DNA from: Aminobacter aganoensis
GTDB lineage: Bacteria > Pseudomonadota > Alphaproteobacteria > Rhizobiales > Rhizobiaceae
Direction: 5' to 3'
NCBI RefSeq assembly: GCF_014206975.1
Contig: NZ_JACHOU010000011.1
Coordinates: 98,775-162,774, forward strand
DNA: 64,000 nt
The notes beneath the pieces were generated by a model. It ran no database searches, had not been told where the DNA came from, and worked only from the letters and a program-made list of their open reading frames with translations. Positions 40,958 to 51,378 of this stretch are shown here, piece after piece. Position 1 is the first letter of the stretch. Each line of letters starts with the position of its first letter. The position numbers and the translations under genes are program-made.

Positions 40958-41647
40958 ATGACCGTCTCGTCCGCCCACAGCTACCGCACCGTTCCGCTGC
41001 CCGATTTCGAGGAGAAGCCGCTTGCGGAGATGCGGGCCGGTGCCCGGTCGTTCTACGACGAGATACGTACGCGCCACACCGTGCGCGATTTCTCGACACG
41101 GCCGGTGCCGCGCGACATCATCGAGACCTGCATCATGGCCGCAGGCACGGCACCCAACGGCGCCAACCACCAGCCCTGGCACTTCGCTGTCATCGGCGAT
41201 GCCGACATCAAGCGCCAGATCCGCGAGGCGGCCGAGATCGAGGAGCGGGCCTTCTATGAGGGCCGCGCCGGCGAGGAGTGGTTGAAAGCCCTGGCGCCGC
41301 TCGGCACCGATGCCTCCAAGCCGTTCCTGGAGGAGGCGCCATGGCTGATCTGCATTTTCGGCGAGCGCAAGAGCCGTTCGGCCGACGGCGTCACCCGCAA
41401 GAACTACTATGTGCCGGAATCAGTCAGCATCGCCACCGGATTCCTGATTGCCGCGCTGCATCGCGCAGGTCTCGCCACGCTCACGCATACGCCCAATCCG
41501 ATGAGTTTCCTCAACCAGATCTGCGGCCGCGATCCGCACGACAAGCCCTACATCCTGATGGTCGTCGGCTACCCCAAGGAAGGCGCCACGATCCCCGTCC
41601 ACGCTACCGAGAAGCGGCCCCTGTCGGAGATAGCGACCTTCCTTTGA
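40958..41647 (+). CDS. Nitroreductase family protein
   Basis: The 229-residue protein has the FMN-binding nitroreductase fold, with the arginine motif [19 protein letters not shown] near residue 38. [15 protein letters not shown] loop is near 65, and the C-terminal phosphate loop region [13 protein letters not shown] is near 205. Family members reduce nitro compounds, quinones or flavins with NAD(P)H. A close link to iodotyrosine-deiodinase-like enzymes is possible from the length and sequence. The ATG at 40958 is preceded by GAGAG. An in-frame ATG 54 bases upstream is less likely. Confidence 0.85.
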   Translation: MTVSSAHSYRTVPLPDFEEKPLAEMRAGARSFYDEIRTRHTVRDFSTRPVPRDIIETCIMAAGTAPNGANHQPWHFAVIGDADIKRQIREAAEIEERAFYEGRAGEEWLKALAPLGTDASKPFLEEAPWLICIFGERKSRSADGVTRKNYYVPESVSIATGFLIAALHRAGLATLTHTPNPMSFLNQICGRDPHDKPYILMVVGYPKEGATIPVHATEKRPLSEIATFL

Positions 41648-41651
41648 GGCG

Positions 41652-42062
41652 CTATTCCACAGCGAATGGATTTAGGATGCGCAGCCGCCCGTCGATGATG
41701 CGGCCGTGCTGCATGTCCTCCGACCACAACGTCGCGCAATTGGCGCGAAGCGCTGCCGCGATGACCAGCGCATCGTAGAACGAAAGTCCATGGCGTCCGG
41801 CCTGGGCGACGGCTTCGGCATGCGTTTCAACGTCGAGCGGCAGAATGCGCGGGCAAAGCGTGCGGATGATCGTCAAAGCGTCGCCGATCTCGCTCCAGCT
41901 CATACCGAGCTTGCGGTGCGCGACATTGGCGAATTCGTTGAGCCCCTGGACGCTGACGAGGCAGCCCTTGGCCAAGAGCTTCTCTGCCGTCGCGCAGCGC
42001 GGGTCGGTGGTGAATGCATAGACGAGGATGTTGGTGTCGAGCAGTCCGTCTGGCGCCGCCAT
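41652..42062 (-). CDS. vapC: PIN-domain ribonuclease toxin VapC, second system
   Basis: The 136-residue protein has the PIN acidic set: DTNILVYAF near residue 10, glutamate in VQGLNEFANV near 43, and the D-A motif in SFYDALVIAAAL near 97, followed by LWSEDMQHG. It starts on the last base of the antitoxin stop (TAATG), so translation is coupled. It converges with the nitroreductase gene with a gap of four bases. Confidence 0.88.
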   Translation of the reverse strand: MAAPDGLLDTNILVYAFTTDPRCATAEKLLAKGCLVSVQGLNEFANVAHRKLGMSWSEIGDALTIIRTLCPRILPLDVETHAEAVAQAGRHGLSFYDALVIAAALRANCATLWSEDMQHGRIIDGRLRILNPFAVE

Positions 42063-42292
42063 TAGCGCAGGTTCGCCTCGTCGCGGTCGAAACTCCAGCC
42101 CTTGGGCAGAGGCTTGCGCAGCGCGCGAATGCGTTCGAGCGCACGCTCGAGGCCGCGGTCGCGCTCGATGTCGAAGGCGCGTTCACCCGCGACGCGAATG
42201 TCGATCTCGTCGCCCTCCTTGAGATCGAGCGCCTCGACCACCTGGGCCGGCAGGCGGATAGCGAGGCTGTTGCCCCATTTCGAAACCTGCAT
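42062..42292 (-). CDS. vapB: AbrB/MazE-type antitoxin, second system
   Basis: The 76-residue product starts MQVSKWGNSLAIRLPAQVVE, the MazE/AbrB swapped-hairpin domain. It then has an acidic strand (DEIDIRV) and a C-terminal tail (LRKPLPKGWSFDRDEANLR) that would wrap the toxin. An upstream extension to 42346 is rejected because it crosses a palindromic operator and lacks similarity. Repression of its own promoter is expected. Confidence 0.9.
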   Translation of the reverse strand: MQVSKWGNSLAIRLPAQVVEALDLKEGDEIDIRVAGERAFDIERDRGLERALERIRALRKPLPKGWSFDRDEANLR

Positions 42293-42301
42293 GACGATCT
42301 C

Positions 42302-42330
42302 CAAGATATACAACTGCAATGTATATCTTG
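42302..42330 (-). promoter_or_regulatory. Palindromic operator of the second VapBC operon
   Basis: CAAGATATAC (42302-42311) and GTATATCTTG (42321-42330) are perfect 10-bp inverted arms with a 9-base spacer, ten bases upstream of the antitoxin ATG. The TATA-containing arms probably overlap the promoter -10, giving autorepression. Confidence 0.75.
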
Positions 42331-42360
42331 CCGAGCAAGTCGCCAAGGGCGGTGCTTGAA

Positions 42361-44166
<1,806 letters not shown>

Positions 44167-44354
44167 GATATTTCCCTCTGGGCGGCGGCCCATTTGCCGG
44201 CTGCGCGGCCTTGTGATTCGAAATCGGCTGATGTATAGGCACGCCGACCGTTTCTGAAGCCGTGGCCTATCTAGCCGTGGCTTCGAATTTTCGAAAGAGG
44301 CGCATCGCCGCAGGATACCTGCGCAAGCCGCGCCGCGACAGCAGGAACAGAGCG

Positions 44355-44576
44355 ATGAAAGCCGATATCCATCCCGACTACCACGCCATCAAGATCGTCA
44401 TGACCGATGGCACCGAATACATGACCCGCTCCACCTGGGGCAAGGAAGGCGATACGATGAACCTCGATATCGACCCGACCACGCACCCGGCCTGGACCGG
44501 CGGCCAGCAGACCCTGCTCGACCGCGGCGGCCGTCTGTCGAAGTTCAAGAAGCGCTACGAAGGCCTCGGCATCTAA
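44355..44576 (+). CDS. rpmE: 50S ribosomal protein L31 (zinc-free form)
   Basis: The 73-residue protein starts [19 protein letters not shown] and ends KKRYEGLGI. It has no cysteine, so it is the form lacking the zinc ribbon. It is a small protein of the large ribosomal subunit. The ATG at 44355 is supported by length and family match. The frame upstream is open without similarity. Confidence 0.96.
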   Translation: MKADIHPDYHAIKIVMTDGTEYMTRSTWGKEGDTMNLDIDPTTHPAWTGGQQTLLDRGGRLSKFKKRYEGLGI

Positions 44577-44602
44577 GCCGACCCTGCGTCACGGAATACG
44601 AA

Positions 44603-44629
44603 AAACCCGCCCTCGTGGCGGGTTTTTTT
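44603..44629 (+). terminator. Terminator downstream of rpmE
   Basis: AAACCCGCC (44603-44611) pairs with GGCGGGTTT (44617-44625), with seven T residues in all at the 3' end. It is a strong intrinsic terminator. Confidence 0.9.
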
Positions 44630-44768
44630 GTTACGCGTCGGGCGTCTGCATGAAGACGGGCATGGCGCCGATGCCCTCCCTCCCTTTGTGGCGAGGGAAA
44701 AAGGTGGGGCAGTCTGCCTGTATATTGCCAGTTCGCCGTAAGATGCGAGGAGCACCAATTGCCCTATA

Positions 44769-44892
44769 TTAGGTAGCGAACACCACCAATACCGTCTTAC
44801 GCATTCGAATTAGAATAGAAACTCCAGCCAAAATTCCGGTAATGACGCTGACGATGTTCGCGATCGTGGCAGCCTTGCGCCTGAACCGTCAT
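44769..44892 (-). pseudogene. Small membrane peptide gene, apparently frameshifted
   Basis: On the minus strand the ATG at 44892 follows AGAGGA at ideal spacing and opens MTVQAQG, which soon runs to a short polar end. From about 44873 another frame reads KAATIANIVSVITGILAG then VSILIRMRKTVLVVFAT and stops at 44769. That is a clean transmembrane segment with a basic tail. One base added or lost near 44875 would join start and helix. It may be a decayed gene or a sequencing error. Confidence 0.3.
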
Positions 44893-44893
44893 T

Positions 44894-45736
44894 GTGTTTC
44901 CTCTGGAAGCGCGAACACCGTACATTGACTGGAATGTGCCCGCCCGTATTCTCACCTGTAAGTTCGAGGAGGGCGGGGTCATCTTGGCGGTAACTCAACA
45001 TATCATTGATCGAGGCGATGGCGCTCGCGTCGAACTGTTCCAGTCTCGACCCTCTGCGGCCAAGAATGGAGCGATACTGTTCGTCCATGGCAACCAGGGT
45101 GGACTTCTCTTAGGCGGAAAAGAGGCTGTCGATGACGGGTCTCTGGTTCGCTTCTCATCCCGTCTCGGTGTCACGGCGGCTGCAGTCTCGCAACCGGGTT
45201 TTGGTGCATCAGACGGTCCCGCCGATTTCTGCGGCCCGACTACTCAGCAAGCGATTGTAGCCACCTTGGAGTTTCTGAAGCAGCAGCCGTCGGTCGATCC
45301 CGAACGCATAGTTCTTTATGGAAACAGTCGAGGGGCTGTGGCATCCGCCATGGTGGCCACCAAAGTCCAAGGGCTAAGGGCGCTAATCCTGACAGGGGGC
45401 GTTTACGATCTGCGAGAAGCCTACGAACGCAGTCCGAGGGGCTTGCAACAGGCCATTCAGACAGAGGCAGGCACTACGAACCAGGCCTTTTCGGATCGCT
45501 CCGCACTCCATCATTCGCACCGCGTTGAAGCGGAAACCCTAATTCTACATGGTAAGTACGATGATCGCGCATCCGTCGATCAAGCGGAACGATTTTCAAA
45601 GGCGCTTGAACAGGCAGGTGTGCCAGTCACGCTTCACACACTCGAAGGGGGCCACCGCCTTCCCCGTGACCAAGTCACGCCAATCCTCCGGGACTTCTTA
45701 ACTCGGATACTTAGGCCAGCCGTAACGCTCCACTGA
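44894..45736 (+). CDS. Alpha/beta hydrolase family protein
   Basis: The product (up to 280 residues) has an alpha/beta hydrolase core with the strand-turn ILFVHGNQGG and the nucleophile elbow LYGNSRGAVAS (GxSxG). A late aspartate lies in HGKYDDRASV and a histidine in EGGHRLPRDQ. The start is uncertain. The GTG at 44894 lies over the ribosome site of the divergent remnant, and a TTG at 44984 behind GAGGAGG is an alternative. Its A+T content is higher than in the flanking genes. The substrate is unknown. Confidence 0.78.
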   Translation: MFPLEARTPYIDWNVPARILTCKFEEGGVILAVTQHIIDRGDGARVELFQSRPSAAKNGAILFVHGNQGGLLLGGKEAVDDGSLVRFSSRLGVTAAAVSQPGFGASDGPADFCGPTTQQAIVATLEFLKQQPSVDPERIVLYGNSRGAVASAMVATKVQGLRALILTGGVYDLREAYERSPRGLQQAIQTEAGTTNQAFSDRSALHHSHRVEAETLILHGKYDDRASVDQAERFSKALEQAGVPVTLHTLEGGHRLPRDQVTPILRDFLTRILRPAVTLH

Positions 45737-45843
45737 GTTATGGTCGCTCCGGGCCGACTGTGGCCGTCGGCGTCGCCCGGATAGCGCATCGGCCCGAGAA
45801 TCGGGATCGATTTTTGGAAAGCATGATGCGCAGAGTCAAAGAC

Positions 45844-45891
45844 TTAGAGCGTCCTTTGTGCGTCTGTTCGGACGCACAAAGGACGCTCTAA
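45844..45891. repeat. Long perfect hairpin (REP-like element) at TetR gene 3' end
   Basis: A 21-bp arm beginning TTAGAGCGTCC (45844-45864) pairs perfectly with 45871-45891 around TGTTCG. The right arm overlaps the stop codon of the minus-strand TetR gene (45888-45890). It could act as a terminator. The same core (AGAGCG-CCTTTG-GCG) recurs at 57276-57326. Confidence 0.8.
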
Positions 45892-46514
45892 ACCGCCGCG
45901 ATCTCCCGCAGCGCCATCGCCTTGTAGTCGGCCACCAGCGCGTCGCCCTCCGCTCGCTCGACCGAAATCGCCAGCCGCATCGCCGATTCTCCGAGCGACA
46001 TGATCAGGAAGGCCTTGCGCTCGATTGCGCCAACATCCGCGCCGGGCATCACCCGCTGCCACGCCTCTGCCAGAAGGGCGCCGTTGGCGCGGCTGTCCCT
46101 GACATCGATGTCGCGCAGCGCCTTGTCCGCCTGGGTGCCCGACCAGATGTCGCGCATCACCGGTTCGGCGAGGAAGATGCCGTAATAGGTGTCGATCAGC
46201 CCGCCGAAGGCCTCGACAAGCCCGCCCATGTCGCGCACGTCGGCCAACCCTTCGGCGATGCAGGCGCGGCCTTCGGCGTTGTAGCGCTCGGCCAGCGTGC
46301 GGATGATGGCGCCCTTGTCGGGAAAGTACTGATAGAGCGAACCGATCGACACGCCGGCGCGTTCGGCCACTTCGCCCATGCGCATCGCGTCGCTGCCGCC
46401 CTCCGAGATCAGGGCGCTTGCCGCCTGCAACATGCGTTCGACGCGCTCCTGGCTGCGTTTCTGGCTCGGAGCGCGGCGCAGCGCCTGGCTGGTTGTGTCT
46501 TCCGTCGCGTCCAT
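45888..46514 (-). CDS. TetR family transcriptional regulator
   Basis: The 208-residue protein has an N-terminal helix-turn-helix (ALISEGGSDAMRMGEVAERA then GVSIGSLYQYFPDKGAIIRT), as in TetR proteins, and a helical ligand-binding domain. The ATG at 46514 is preferred over one 36 bases upstream. It is divergent from the NmrA-like and DUF1772 genes, and an 18-bp palindrome lies between them, so it very likely represses that unit and itself. Confidence 0.9.
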   Translation of the reverse strand: MDATEDTTSQALRRAPSQKRSQERVERMLQAASALISEGGSDAMRMGEVAERAGVSIGSLYQYFPDKGAIIRTLAERYNAEGRACIAEGLADVRDMGGLVEAFGGLIDTYYGIFLAEPVMRDIWSGTQADKALRDIDVRDSRANGALLAEAWQRVMPGADVGAIERKAFLIMSLGESAMRLAISVERAEGDALVADYKAMALREIAAV

Positions 46515-46554
46515 GGCTTTCCGTCCGAATGCGAATCCGCTTGACCGCAATAAT

Positions 46555-46594
46555 ATGAGGGTTTATCACATTTGCAAATGTGAGGATTTCTCAT
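46555..46594. promoter_or_regulatory. Palindromic TetR-type operator in the divergent promoter region
   Basis: TCACATTTGCAAATGTGA (46566-46583) is a perfect 18-bp palindrome. Outer arms ATGAG (46555-46559) and CTCAT (46590-46594) share the same centre, giving a 40-bp dyad. It sits between the divergent TetR and NmrA genes. Confidence 0.8.
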
Positions 46595-46613
46595 GTTTGT
46601 AGAGGAGGCCCAA

Positions 46614-47459
46614 GTGAACACGTTCCAACAGACCACCAGGCCCATTCTGATCCTCGGCGGTACCGGCAAGACCGGCCGACGGATCGCCGACCAGCTTTCG
46701 GGGCAAGGTCTTGCTGTCCGCATTGCATCGCGCATAGGCAGCCCGGCTTTCGACTGGGAGAACCGCGCCACCTGGGGCAGAGCGCTCGAAGGGGCTGCCG
46801 CCGTCTATGTGTCCTATTATCCCGACCTCGCCGCGCCGGGCGCTGCAGCGACCGTGGGCGCATTCGCCGACCTCGCCGTCGCCATGGGCGTGAAGCGGCT
46901 GGTGCTCCTGTCCGGCCGCGGCGAACCCGAAGCGCAGCGGGCGGAGGACATGGTCAAGCGCGCCGGTGCCGACTGGACCGTGCTGCGCTGCAGCTGGTTC
47001 ATGCAGAATTTCAGCGAAAGCTTCATGCTCGACGCGGTGCTGGCAGGCGAGGTCGCACTGCCGGTCGGTGCGGTGCGCGAGCCCTTCATCGATGCCGACG
47101 ACATCGCCGATGCCGCAGTCGCCGCCTTCACCGACGACCGCCACATCGGCCAGCTCTACGAGCTTACCGGTCCGCGCCTGCTCAGCTTTGGCGACGCCGT
47201 GGCCGAGATTGCCGCAGCCAGCGGGAGGAGCGTCCGCTTCACCGAAATCACGGCAACCGACTTCGCCACCGGACTGGCCGCGGGAGGGCTGCCGCCGGAT
47301 CTCGTGGCGCTCCTGATGATGCTGTTCACCGAGGTGCTCGACGGCCGCAACGAACATGTATGCGACGGGGTCCAGCGGGCGCTTGGCCGCCCGGCCCGCG
47401 ATTTTCGCGACTACGCCCGGGCCGCTGCCGCATCGGGTGTCTGGGGAGGCGCGAAATGA
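46614..47459 (+). CDS. NmrA-like NAD(P)-binding protein
   Basis: The 281-residue protein is an atypical short-chain dehydrogenase/NmrA family member. It has the nucleotide-binding loop ILILGGTGKTGRRIA near residue 12 and typical features such as VKRLVLLSGRGEPEA. The GTG at 46614 lies five bases after AGAGGAGG and is preferred. An ATG at 46593 has a weaker site and would lie inside the operator. Family members act as NAD(P)-sensing regulators or reductases. The next gene overlaps its stop. Confidence 0.85.
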   Translation: MNTFQQTTRPILILGGTGKTGRRIADQLSGQGLAVRIASRIGSPAFDWENRATWGRALEGAAAVYVSYYPDLAAPGAAATVGAFADLAVAMGVKRLVLLSGRGEPEAQRAEDMVKRAGADWTVLRCSWFMQNFSESFMLDAVLAGEVALPVGAVREPFIDADDIADAAVAAFTDDRHIGQLYELTGPRLLSFGDAVAEIAAASGRSVRFTEITATDFATGLAAGGLPPDLVALLMMLFTEVLDGRNEHVCDGVQRALGRPARDFRDYARAAAASGVWGGAK

Positions 47460-47944
47460 CCGGCATGCTGTTTTCGGCTCTCACCTTTGCCGCCGTGCTG
47501 GGCAGCGGCGTTGCCGCCGGCCTGTTCTTCATCTTCTCCAACACGATCATGGCCTCGTTCGCCAGGTTGCCGGCGGCGCAAGGCATCGCCGCCATGCAGT
47601 CCATCAACGTCACCATCATCAACCCGCTGTTCATGACGGTGTTCATGGGAATGGTCGCGCTGTCCCTGGCGCTTGGCGCCAAGGCGATCATCGGCTGGAC
47701 CGAGGCGGGCTCGGCCTGGCTGCTCGCCGGCGGCGTTGCCTATCTCCTGGGCTGCTTCCTGGTGACGATGGTCTTCAACGTGCCGCTCAACGACGCGCTC
47801 GCCGCCGTCGATCCGGCAAGTGCCGAAGGTGCCGCCCTGTGGACACGCTACCTCCAGGAATGGCTGCCGTGGAACCACGTCCGCACTGTCGCCTGCCTGG
47901 TGTCGCTGGCATCCTTCGCCATGGCCTTCGCGCGGGCGGCCTGA
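47456..47944 (+). CDS. DUF1772 (anthrone oxygenase-like) membrane protein
   Basis: The 162-residue protein has four transmembrane helices, with family motifs GLFFIFSNTIMASFARLP near residue 24 and FNVPLNDALAAVD near 103, then RYLQEWLPWNHVRT. DUF1772 includes anthrone oxygenase-like proteins and is often next to NmrA genes. The ATG overlaps the NmrA stop as ATGA, so the pair is coupled. The substrate is unknown. Confidence 0.85.
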   Translation: MTGMLFSALTFAAVLGSGVAAGLFFIFSNTIMASFARLPAAQGIAAMQSINVTIINPLFMTVFMGMVALSLALGAKAIIGWTEAGSAWLLAGGVAYLLGCFLVTMVFNVPLNDALAAVDPASAEGAALWTRYLQEWLPWNHVRTVACLVSLASFAMAFARAA

Positions 47945-47950
47945 CAGAAA

Positions 47951-47971
47951 AGGCCGGGTCAGCCCCGGCCT
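47951..47971. terminator. Bidirectional terminator between DUF1772 gene and ddl
   Basis: AGGCCGGG (47951-47958) pairs with CCCGGCCT (47964-47971), with A residues before and TCTTT after. Both convergent genes end within ten bases of it. Confidence 0.7.
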
Positions 47972-47978
47972 CTTTGCC

Positions 47979-49052
47979 TCAAGCCTGGCGCTTCCAGCGT
48001 GCCACGGCGTGCGCGATCAACCTGCCGACGAGATCGGGATAGGCGACGCCCGACGCCGCCATCGTCTTCGGATACATGCTGATGTTGGTGAAGCCGGGGA
48101 TGGTGTTGACCTCGTTGACCAGCGCCGAGCCGTCCGCCTTCACGAAAAAGTCGACGCGCGCCATGCTTTCGCAGCCCAGCGCCAGGAAGGCGCCGCGAGC
48201 GATCTGCTGCAGCTCGGCAGTGGCACCCTCCGGCAGCTCCGCGGGGATGCGCAGTGCTGCGCCATCGGCGTCGATGTACTTGGCCTCGTAGGTGTAGAAG
48301 CCGTGGCTCGCGGCCGGCACGATCTCGCCCGGTACGGATACCGAGATCGAGCCATCAGGTGCCTCGAGCACGGCGAACTCGACCTCGCGGCCGTCGACGA
48401 ACTCCTCGATCAGCACCTTGCGGTCGTATTTGAAGGCCTCGGCCAGCGCCTTCTCCAGCTGCGCGGCCGTCTCGGCCTTGCTGACACCGACCGACGAGCC
48501 CTGGCGCGCTGGCTTGACGAAGACCGGCAGCCCGAGCACGGCCTTCACTGCCTCGAAGCTCGGCACCTGGCCGACATGCACGGTCAATCCGCGTGCCACC
48601 GGCAGCCCGGCCTCCTTCATCAGCCGCTTGGCCGTGTCCTTGTCCATGGCGTTGGCCGAGCCGAGCACGCCGGAGCCGACATAGGCAATGTCGGCCACCT
48701 CGGCGAGCCCCTGGACCGCGCCGTCCTCGCCGAAAGGGCCGTGCAGCACTGGAAACAGCACGTCGACGGCTGGCAGCTCGAACGGCGCTTCGCCCCTGGG
48801 CAGCGCGACAAGCCGGCCTTTGCCGCCGGGCACCAGCGCCACCTCGGTGCCGCCTTGCGGCACGGCGGGCAGGGCGCCGCCCTCGCCGAGTTCGGCCAGG
48901 AACCAGCGGCCGTCGCGGCCGACGCCGATGGGCACGACTTCGAAGCTGGAGGCGTCGATCGCCTTGACCACGTTGCTTGCGGACATGATGGAAACGTCGT
49001 GCTCGGAGGAACGTCCGCCGAAAAGAACTGCAATGCGCGGTCTGGTGGTCAT
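47979..49052 (-). CDS. ddl: D-alanine--D-alanine ligase
   Basis: Ddl joins two D-alanines for the peptidoglycan stem peptide. The 357-residue ATP-grasp protein begins RIAVLFGGRSSEHDVSIMSA. It has GPFGEDGAVQGLAEVADIAY near residue 100, LPVFVKPARQGSSVGVSK near 175 and the metal-binding end NEVNTIPGFTNISMYPK near 320. It is of the longer DdlA-like kind. It is not next to the mur-fts cluster, so it may be a second ligase in the genome. Confidence 0.95.
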   Translation of the reverse strand: MTTRPRIAVLFGGRSSEHDVSIMSASNVVKAIDASSFEVVPIGVGRDGRWFLAELGEGGALPAVPQGGTEVALVPGGKGRLVALPRGEAPFELPAVDVLFPVLHGPFGEDGAVQGLAEVADIAYVGSGVLGSANAMDKDTAKRLMKEAGLPVARGLTVHVGQVPSFEAVKAVLGLPVFVKPARQGSSVGVSKAETAAQLEKALAEAFKYDRKVLIEEFVDGREVEFAVLEAPDGSISVSVPGEIVPAASHGFYTYEAKYIDADGAALRIPAELPEGATAELQQIARGAFLALGCESMARVDFFVKADGSALVNEVNTIPGFTNISMYPKTMAASGVAYPDLVGRLIAHAVARWKRQA

Positions 49053-49182
49053 GAATGCTGTCCCGTCCCTGTGAATTTCCGGGCAAAACGCACCACGCGG
49101 CGCGGCCCCCTGCCTGGTTGCGTAGCAAATGGAACTTATCTGTGGCGCTGTCCCTCGGCCGGCCCGGTTTCTGCCGGGTCGT

Positions 49183-49494
49183 TCAAGCCGGGTCCTTGGC
49201 CTTGTGGCCCTTGCGGTCGGAATGGCCGAGATCGCGCTCGGGGTCGATCAGGTCGCGCACCAGCTGCTTGAGCTGCGCCGCGTCGGGGAAGCCGCCGTCG
49301 CGCTTGCGGTCCCAGACCAGCTCGCCGTTGCAGGTGACGGTAAAGGTACCGCCGGTGCCCGGCACCAGCGTGACCTCGCCGAGCTCCTGCCCGAAGGTCG
49401 AGAGCAGCTCCTGCGCCATCCAGCCGGCGCGGAGAAGCCACATGCACTGGGTGCAATAGGTGATGCGGATCTGGGGAAGGGTGTCGTTGGTCAT
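49183..49494 (-). CDS. SelT/SelW/SelH-type (Rdx family) thioredoxin-like protein
   Basis: The 103-residue protein starts MTNDTLPQIRITYCTQCMWL, with a CxxC in a thioredoxin-like fold typical of the SelW/Rdx family. It includes VPGTGGTFTVTCNGELVWDRK and ends in a basic tail. Cysteines replace selenocysteine. The redox partner is unknown. An open frame continues upstream, but the ATG at 49494 gives the family N terminus. Confidence 0.85.
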   Translation of the reverse strand: MTNDTLPQIRITYCTQCMWLLRAGWMAQELLSTFGQELGEVTLVPGTGGTFTVTCNGELVWDRKRDGGFPDAAQLKQLVRDLIDPERDLGHSDRKGHKAKDPA

Positions 49495-49649
49495 GAGCAG
49501 CTCCGAGACCGAAGGTTGTTCTCTGGCTTGCTGCGCGCTCCTGTCGGCCCGGCCGGCGAGGAGCAGCGGTGGCTTGCTGGTGTCGGCCTCCATCTCGGAG
49601 GCGAGCCATTCGCGGCGAAAGTCGACCCGCCGCGAAAAGGCAATGTTGC

Positions 49650-50399
49650 TTACGCCGCGCTGAGCTTGGCCAGCGTCGCTTCGTCGACTTCGAAGTTGGC
49701 GTAGACGTTCTGGACGTCGTCGTCGTCTTCCAGCGTGCCGACGAGCTTCATCAGCGACTGGGCGCGGTCCTCGTCGACGGGGATGTTGTTCTGCGGCTTC
49801 CAGACGATCTTCACCGACTCGGCGTCGCCGAGCGAGCTCTCGAGCGCCTTCGACACTTCGCCGAGGTTTTCGAAAGCGCAGGTGATGGTGTGGCCGTCCT
49901 CGTCCGACTGCACGTCGTCGGCGCCGGCTTCGATCGCGGCGTCCATGACCTTGTCGGCGTCGCCGGCCTTGGCGGCGTAGACGATCTCGCCGACGCGGTC
50001 CCACATGAACGACACCGAGCCGGTTTCGCCCATGGCGCCGCCGGATTTGGTGAAGGCGGCGCGGACGTTGGAGGCGGTGCGGTTGCGGTTGTCGGTCAGC
50101 GCCTCGACGATAAGCGCAACGCCGCCTGGGCCATAACCCTCGTAGCGCACTTCTTCGTAGTTCTCGGCGTCGCCCATCGAGGCCTTGGAGATGGCGCGCG
50201 CGATGTTGTCCTTGGGCATCGACACGGCCTTGGCGTTCTGGACCGCCAGGCGCAGGCGCGGGTTCATCGTCGGGTCGGGCACGCCGGTCTTTGCGGCAAC
50301 GGTGATTTCGCGCGCGAGCTTGGAGAACATCTTCGACCGCACCGCGTCCTGGCGGCCCTTGCGGTGCATGATGTTCTTGAACTGTGAATGGCCGGCCAT
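49650..50399 (-). CDS. YebC/PmpR family DNA-binding protein
   Basis: The 249-residue protein starts [20 protein letters not shown], the family signature, with a TACO1/YebC three-domain fold. Members are transcriptional regulators or act on ribosome stalling at proline codons. The ATG at 50399 fits. The 21 codons upstream are not family-like. It lies 155 bp upstream of the SelT/W gene. Confidence 0.92.
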   Translation of the reverse strand: MAGHSQFKNIMHRKGRQDAVRSKMFSKLAREITVAAKTGVPDPTMNPRLRLAVQNAKAVSMPKDNIARAISKASMGDAENYEEVRYEGYGPGGVALIVEALTDNRNRTASNVRAAFTKSGGAMGETGSVSFMWDRVGEIVYAAKAGDADKVMDAAIEAGADDVQSDEDGHTITCAFENLGEVSKALESSLGDAESVKIVWKPQNNIPVDEDRAQSLMKLVGTLEDDDDVQNVYANFEVDEATLAKLSAA

Positions 50400-50565
50400 G
50401 GGACCCCTGTTTGTCGCTTCGGCAGTGTTTGAATGGGCCGCGTTATAGATAAATCGGCTCAATACGTCCAGACATCAGGGCTTTCCGGCACTCGCGAAAA
50501 CGTGACTACGCGCCGTCTGCCTCGGCTGAGATAGTGCGGCCACGCCCCGAACGCACGAGAGAGCC

Positions 50566-51372
50566 ATGCCCCTTCGCCTGTTCGCCGCCTGCCTGCTCGC
50601 CTTGTTTGCGCTCGCCCGGCCTGCCGCTGCCGCCGAAGATCCGGTGCCCAGCAAATGCATGGCCATTGCCCAGGCGCTGCCCAGGGCCAGCTATGCCAGC
50701 TTCACCCCGGCGCAGACATTCGTCGACGGCGACGTCACCATCACCTATGCCGGCCACTCGACCTATGTCATCGAGACGCCGGGCGGCGTGCGCATCGCCA
50801 CCGACTACAGCGGCCTCTACGGCTCGAACCCGCTGCCGCGCATCGTCACCATGAACAAGGCGCATCGTACGCATTACACCGATTTCCCCGACAAGGGCGT
50901 CGAACACGTGTTGCGCGGCTGGAACCCAGACGGAGGCCCGGCCAGGCATGCGCTGGTGGTTGACGACGTCTATGTCCGCAACGTGCCGACCGACATCCGC
51001 CGCTTCGACGAGATGGAACGCGATGGCAATTCGATCTTCATCTTCGAGGTCGCCGGTCTGTGCATCGGCCATCTCGGCCACCTGCACCACCGGCTGGAGG
51101 ATGCGCACTATGGCGCCATCGGGCGGCTCGACGTGGTGATGGTGCCGATCGACGGCGGCATGACGCTGTCGATCGACGCGATGACCGAGATCACCACCCG
51201 GCTCTATTCCTCGATGATCCTGCCGATGCACCGCCATTCCACCGACATCGGCGAGTTCACCGGCATGATGGGCGATGGGTTCGCCGTCGAGTTCCGCCCC
51301 AGCCGCTCGCTCAAGGTCTCGCTGAGGTCGCTGCCGGCGCGCCCAACGATCATCGTTCTCGAAGGCGTCTGA
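50566..51372 (+). CDS. Exported metallo-beta-lactamase-fold protein
   Basis: The 268-residue product has a signal peptide (MPLRLFAACLLALFALARPAAAAE) and a UlaG-like metallo-hydrolase core (ITYAGHSTYVIETPGGVRIA). The expected HxHxDH site is replaced by KAHRTHYTD, while LGHLHHRLED and PMHRHSTD offer further histidines. It may still bind metal, but with altered geometry. A periplasmic location is inferred from the signal peptide. It converges on the GGDEF gene. Confidence 0.78.
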   Translation: MPLRLFAACLLALFALARPAAAAEDPVPSKCMAIAQALPRASYASFTPAQTFVDGDVTITYAGHSTYVIETPGGVRIATDYSGLYGSNPLPRIVTMNKAHRTHYTDFPDKGVEHVLRGWNPDGGPARHALVVDDVYVRNVPTDIRRFDEMERDGNSIFIFEVAGLCIGHLGHLHHRLEDAHYGAIGRLDVVMVPIDGGMTLSIDAMTEITTRLYSSMILPMHRHSTDIGEFTGMMGDGFAVEFRPSRSLKVSLRSLPARPTIIVLEGV

Positions 51373-51378
51373 GGGCTT

